From contig JAMFSE010000083.1 in the NCBI GenBank assembly GCA_026225115.1, positions 1 through 51,523 on the forward strand: 51,523 bases of DNA, read 5' to 3'. The translations under genes were made by a program, and so were the position numbers. The number at the start of each line of letters is the position of its first letter. Position 1 is the first letter of the stretch. This DNA comes from Rhodovastum atsumiense (GTDB lineage Bacteria > Pseudomonadota > Alphaproteobacteria > Acetobacterales > Acetobacteraceae). The notes below the pieces were generated by a model. That model searched no databases. It had not been told where the DNA came from and was given only the letters and a program-made list of their open reading frames with translations. Positions 49,336-51,523 of the stretch are shown here, piece after piece.

Positions 49336-49350
49336 ATGCCGTACCGGCAT
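49336..49350. promoter_or_regulatory. LysR-type T-N11-A palindrome
   Basis: A perfect 5-5-5 inverted repeat, ATGCC-GTACC-GGCAT, whose inner T (49337) and A (49349) fit the T-N11-A pattern of LysR-type binding sites. It lies 18 bases before the LysR start at 49369 and about 160 bases from the divergent amidohydrolase start. Confidence 0.6.
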
Positions 49351-49368
49351 CGGTGGAAACGCAAGAAG

Positions 49369-50346
49369 ATGGATATTCGGCACTTACGATATTTCGTGGC
49401 GGCGGCGGAGGCTGGGTCGCTGCAGGGGGCGGCGCGGCTGGTGAATGTGGCGCAGCCGGCGTTGTCGCGGCGGATCCGGGATTTGGAGGGAGACCTTGGC
49501 TGCGCGCTGTTCGAGCGCAATGCCCAGGGCGTGGCGCTGACAGCGGCGGGGACGATGTATTACCGCGAGGTGGTGAAGCATCTGGCGGGGCTGGATGATG
49601 CGGCGCAACGGGTGCGGCGGATGGGGCGGGAGCATAAGTCCGAAGTGCGGATCGGGCTGGTGCAGAATTCCCGGCGGTATTCTTTTGTCAGTCAGGCGAT
49701 TGAGAAATACCGGTTGGATCCTTCGCATTCCAATATCAGTTTTGCGCGCGATATTTCGCCGCGGCTGTTTACCGCACTTCGGGAGCGGCGCCTGGATCTG
49801 GCGTTCATGTATGAGGCCGGGCATGTGGCGCCGGGGTTTGGGCAGCGGCTGGTGCATGCGGAGAGCCTGGTGCTGGCGGTGCATCGGGGGCATCGGCTGG
49901 CGGTGGAGCGGCCGATCGACTTGGCCGATTTGGCGGATTTGCCGCTGGTTTGGCTGGCGCTGCGCGAAGACAGTTCCGAGTATCATGACCGGCTGATGCA
50001 GCAGTTCCGGCAGTTCGGGGTTGATCCGGTGATCGAGCTGCGGGCGAGCAGTTACGAGGAGATGATCGATTTGACGATCGCCGGCGGCGGGGCGTGCATT
50101 ACCGCGGCGTCCACCATGCGGTCGGCGCCGATGGACGAGTTGATGTTCCGGCCGATTTTGAATTTACGCATGGATTTGCGGCTTAACCTGATCTGGAACA
50201 CCGATATCGGCGGCTCCTCGGCCGGGTTGCTGCTGGATTATTTTCAGGCGGAGATTTCCCGGCACCAGAGCGAGATAAGGTCGGGCGATGCGGTTTGGTC
50301 ACGGTTGTTTGGGCGGGCGGTGGTTAGCGTTCCAGAGCAGACGTGA
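49369..50346 (+). CDS. LysR-family transcriptional regulator
   Basis: A 325-residue regulator starting at ATG 49369 ('MDIRHLRYFVAAAEAGSLQG'), the usual LysR N-terminus; the open frame extends upstream to 49306 without family match, and only a weak AAGAAG site is present. The helix-turn-helix is 'GAARLVNVAQPALSRRIRDL'. The co-inducer domain includes 'EVRIGLVQNSRRYSFVSQAI' and 'LDLAFMYEAGHVAPGFGQRL'. It probably activates the divergent amidohydrolase in response to a pathway compound. Its 3' end is followed within a few bases by a truncated repeat and the IS element. Confidence 0.93.
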   Translation: MDIRHLRYFVAAAEAGSLQGAARLVNVAQPALSRRIRDLEGDLGCALFERNAQGVALTAAGTMYYREVVKHLAGLDDAAQRVRRMGREHKSEVRIGLVQNSRRYSFVSQAIEKYRLDPSHSNISFARDISPRLFTALRERRLDLAFMYEAGHVAPGFGQRLVHAESLVLAVHRGHRLAVERPIDLADLADLPLVWLALREDSSEYHDRLMQQFRQFGVDPVIELRASSYEEMIDLTIAGGGACITAASTMRSAPMDELMFRPILNLRMDLRLNLIWNTDIGGSSAGLLLDYFQAEISRHQSEIRSGDAVWSRLFGRAVVSVPEQT

Positions 50347-50369
50347 AGCAGTTCTTTTTCTGAAGAAAA
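50346..50369. repeat. Truncated intergenic repeat, copy F
   Basis: Just after the LysR stop the sequence shows TTCTTTTTCTGAAGAAAA, identical to the start of copy D's first hairpin, and then departs from it after position 50369. The remaining modules are absent and the IS1595-type sequence follows, as if the insertion had cut through the repeat. Confidence 0.6.
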
Positions 50370-50382
50370 GGCGATATTATAC

Positions 50383-50411
50383 TTGACATACCCAGTCCCT
50401 ATTGGTAGTTT
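50383..50411 (+). promoter_or_regulatory. Transposase promoter
   Basis: TTGACA at 50383-50388, 17-base spacer, TAGTTT at 50406-50411. A ribosome site AGGAG (50420-50424) follows, six bases from ATG 50431. The -35 box is perfect; the -10 is weak. Confidence 0.55.
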
Positions 50412-50430
50412 CTGCCCATAGGAGCAAGCC

Positions 50431-51348
50431 ATGTCGAAGTCCGTTCTCAACGCCCCGCACTTTCACGACGAAGAAGCCGCTTATGCGTTCGTTGAGAGCA
50501 AGCTGTGGCCGCATGGCCCCGTATGCTTTCACTGCAAAAGCGGTGAGCGCGTTGGCAAGATGAACGGCAAAACCACCCGCATTGGCCTTTACAAGTGCTA
50601 CGCCTGCCGGAAGCCGTTTACCGTGAAGATGGGAACCATCTTTGAGGATAGCCACGTTGAAATGAAGCTGTGGCTCCAAGCTATTCACTTGCTCTGCGCC
50701 AGTAAGAAGGGGATGAGCAGCAACCAACTTCACCGCACTTTGGGTGTCACTCTCAAAACCGCTTGGTTCATGTCTCACCGTATACGCGAAGCGATGCGTA
50801 CCGGCGGCTTGGCACCGATGGGCGGCGCTGGTGTTCAGGTTGAGGTTGATGAGACCTACATTGGCCGCAAAGAGGGCAGGAAGATCGCCAAGGGCTACGG
50901 CCACAAGCGCCCGGTTCTGTCCCTGGTAGAGCGCGGCGGTGAAGTGCGCTCCTTCCACGTTGAGACCGCGACCGTTGCCACCGTTGCACCGATCGTTCGC
51001 GACAACATTGACCGGGAAAGCCTGCTTCTGACCGACGAAAGCCGCTTGTACTGGAACCTTGGCACCGAGTTTTACTCGCATGACGCCATTGAACACGGCA
51101 AGGGCGAGTACGTTCGCGGCGATGTCCACACCAACACCGTCGAGGGTTATTTCTCGATCTTCAAGCGTGGTTTCAAAGGTATCTATCAGCATTGCGGCGA
51201 AAAGCATCTGCATCGCTATCTGGCTGAGTATGACTTTCGTTATAATAACCGGGTTCGCTTCGGGATTGATGACACCGACCGGGCTTCGCGCGCCCTTGCT
51301 GGCGTCGTGGGCAAGCGCCTGACCTATCGAACGACTCGTGGAGAGTAA
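50431..51348 (+). CDS. IS1595-family transposase (ISXO2-like)
   Basis: A 305-residue transposase. The N-terminal zinc ribbon has C32, C35, C56 and C59 ('VCFHCK' and 'YKCYACRK'). The catalytic domain shows D140 ('VEVDETYIG'), D202 ('LLTDESRLY') and N235/E238 ('VHTNTVEGYFSIFKRG'), the DD(N/E) arrangement of this family. All catalytic residues and both ends of the protein are intact, so it may be active. It overlaps a small frame at 51338 and sits directly downstream of a broken intergenic repeat. Confidence 0.95.
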   Translation: MSKSVLNAPHFHDEEAAYAFVESKLWPHGPVCFHCKSGERVGKMNGKTTRIGLYKCYACRKPFTVKMGTIFEDSHVEMKLWLQAIHLLCASKKGMSSNQLHRTLGVTLKTAWFMSHRIREAMRTGGLAPMGGAGVQVEVDETYIGRKEGRKIAKGYGHKRPVLSLVERGGEVRSFHVETATVATVAPIVRDNIDRESLLLTDESRLYWNLGTEFYSHDAIEHGKGEYVRGDVHTNTVEGYFSIFKRGFKGIYQHCGEKHLHRYLAEYDFRYNNRVRFGIDDTDRASRALAGVVGKRLTYRTTRGE

Positions 51349-51451
51349 GCTCCCAGAGCACCGGCCAGCGGTCAAAGCCGGGCGTTTCCTGCGCGTGTAC
51401 GGGCAATTGGAATTGCCGTTCGAAGATAAGGAAATTGATGTTTCCAAATAA
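51338..51451 (+). CDS. Small ORF overlapping the transposase end
   Basis: GTG 51338 lies 11 bases inside the transposase gene and opens a 37-codon frame ending TAA 51449-51451. The product contains 'RPAVKAGRFLRVYGQLELPF' followed by an acidic tail 'EDKEIDVSK'. The overlap suggests translational coupling with the transposase. I do not recognise a family; it could be an accessory peptide of the element or a chance frame. Confidence 0.4.
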   Translation: MESKLPEHRPAVKAGRFLRVYGQLELPFEDKEIDVSK

Positions 51452-51458
51452 TTCGTAA

Positions 51459-51504
51459 AGAGACGTCCCGCTTAGAGGGACTCTCTCCTATGCAGAAATT
51501 CTGC
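51459..51504. other. Two inverted repeats downstream of the transposase
   Basis: First a bulged hairpin, AGAGA-C-GTCCC, loop of seven, GGGAC-TCTCT (51459-51486). Then a perfect 13-base palindrome GCAGAA-A-TTCTGC (51492-51504). The first could terminate transposase transcription although no T-run follows; the second could belong to the element's right-hand region. Neither can be resolved because the window ends 19 bases later. Confidence 0.5.
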
Positions 51505-51523
51505 TTCTAGCGCATACCAGATA

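Larger units (their letters stand above)
50370..51523 (+). mobile_element. IS1595-family insertion sequence, right end outside the window
   Basis: The unit holds a consensus-like promoter, an IS1595/ISXO2-type transposase and a small downstream frame. Base composition is visibly less GC-rich than in the flanking genes. The left boundary is placed at 50370, where similarity to repeat D stops. A 7-bp inverted pair (AGTCCCT at 50394-50400, AGGGACT at 51476-51482) is seen, but I found no full terminal repeat inside the window, so the right end probably lies beyond 51523. Target-site duplication cannot be checked. Confidence 0.7.

Noticed and set aside
50394-51482. AGTCCCT/AGGGACT pair as the terminal inverted repeats of the IS
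   Set aside because: Only 7 bp, and the left copy lies inside the transposase promoter spacer rather than at the point where similarity to the repeat ends; the right end is more likely outside the window.

Overview
The window is a GC-rich, gene-dense stretch of a bacterial chromosome, most likely from an alphaproteobacterium (Rhodospirillales/Acetobacteraceae is a guess from gene style, the PATR-type autotransporter and the IS1595 element; no rRNA or other phylogenetic marker is present). It reads as an accessory catabolic island. It holds four AMP-forming acyl-CoA synthetases, two acyl-CoA dehydrogenases, two enoyl-CoA hydratases, three PF04909-type amidohydrolases, a D-aminoacylase-like amidohydrolase, an AtuA-family protein, a phosphotriesterase-like hydrolase, three SDRs, three MDR-type dehydrogenases/reductases, two SnoaL-like proteins, a DUF1302-like outer-membrane protein, a 2Fe-2S ferredoxin and several regulators. 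No tRNA, rRNA or CRISPR array was seen.

Layout. 1-6329 (+): tail of a Gfo/Idh/MocA-like gene, then an amidohydrolase and three consecutive acyl-CoA synthetases. 6326-8333: a gene broken by an in-frame TAG (-) and a Pit phosphate transporter (+). 8352-12113 (-): a large autotransporter whose passenger looks like a pepsin-type aspartic protease. 12239-16662: an HSDL2-like SDR (-), a zinc alcohol dehydrogenase (+), and a lysozyme-like/peptidoglycan-binding protein paired with a three-helix membrane protein (+). 16675-24224: a beta-oxidation block in which a synthetase, an amidohydrolase and two acyl-CoA dehydrogenases (-) diverge from a MarR-type regulator and two enoyl-CoA hydratases (+), with a palindrome at the regulator start. 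24466-26692 (-): ferredoxin and porin. 27232-32690 (-): an SDR/SnoaL/ferritin-like/MDR block containing decayed genes (AraC-type regulator, sulfotransferase tail, DUF1214-like head).

32784-37290: GFA protein, two enzymes of families that normally use cofactor F420, GST, alcohol dehydrogenase and an exported protein. 37479-42700: a TetR-controlled divergent locus, with two tandem CmcJ/NvfI-like 2-oxoglutarate/Fe(II) oxygenases plus an Asp-nucleophile alpha/beta hydrolase on one side, and a VOC protein plus a phosphotriesterase-like hydrolase on the other. 42827-50346: a TetR regulator, a VOC-like/AtuA/D-aminoacylase operon, a third PF04909 amidohydrolase and a divergent LysR regulator. 50370-51523: an IS1595-family element that appears to have inserted into an intergenic palindromic repeat and runs off the window.

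Taken together the genes suggest uptake of a hydrophobic compound through the porin, oxidation by SDR/ADH and possibly F420- or Fe(II)-dependent enzymes, hydrolytic C-C or ester cleavage by amidohydrolases and alpha/beta hydrolase, CoA activation, and beta-oxidation. The substrate cannot be read from the sequence. A family of hairpin-rich intergenic repeats sits mostly at 3' ends of convergent genes and may act as bidirectional terminators.
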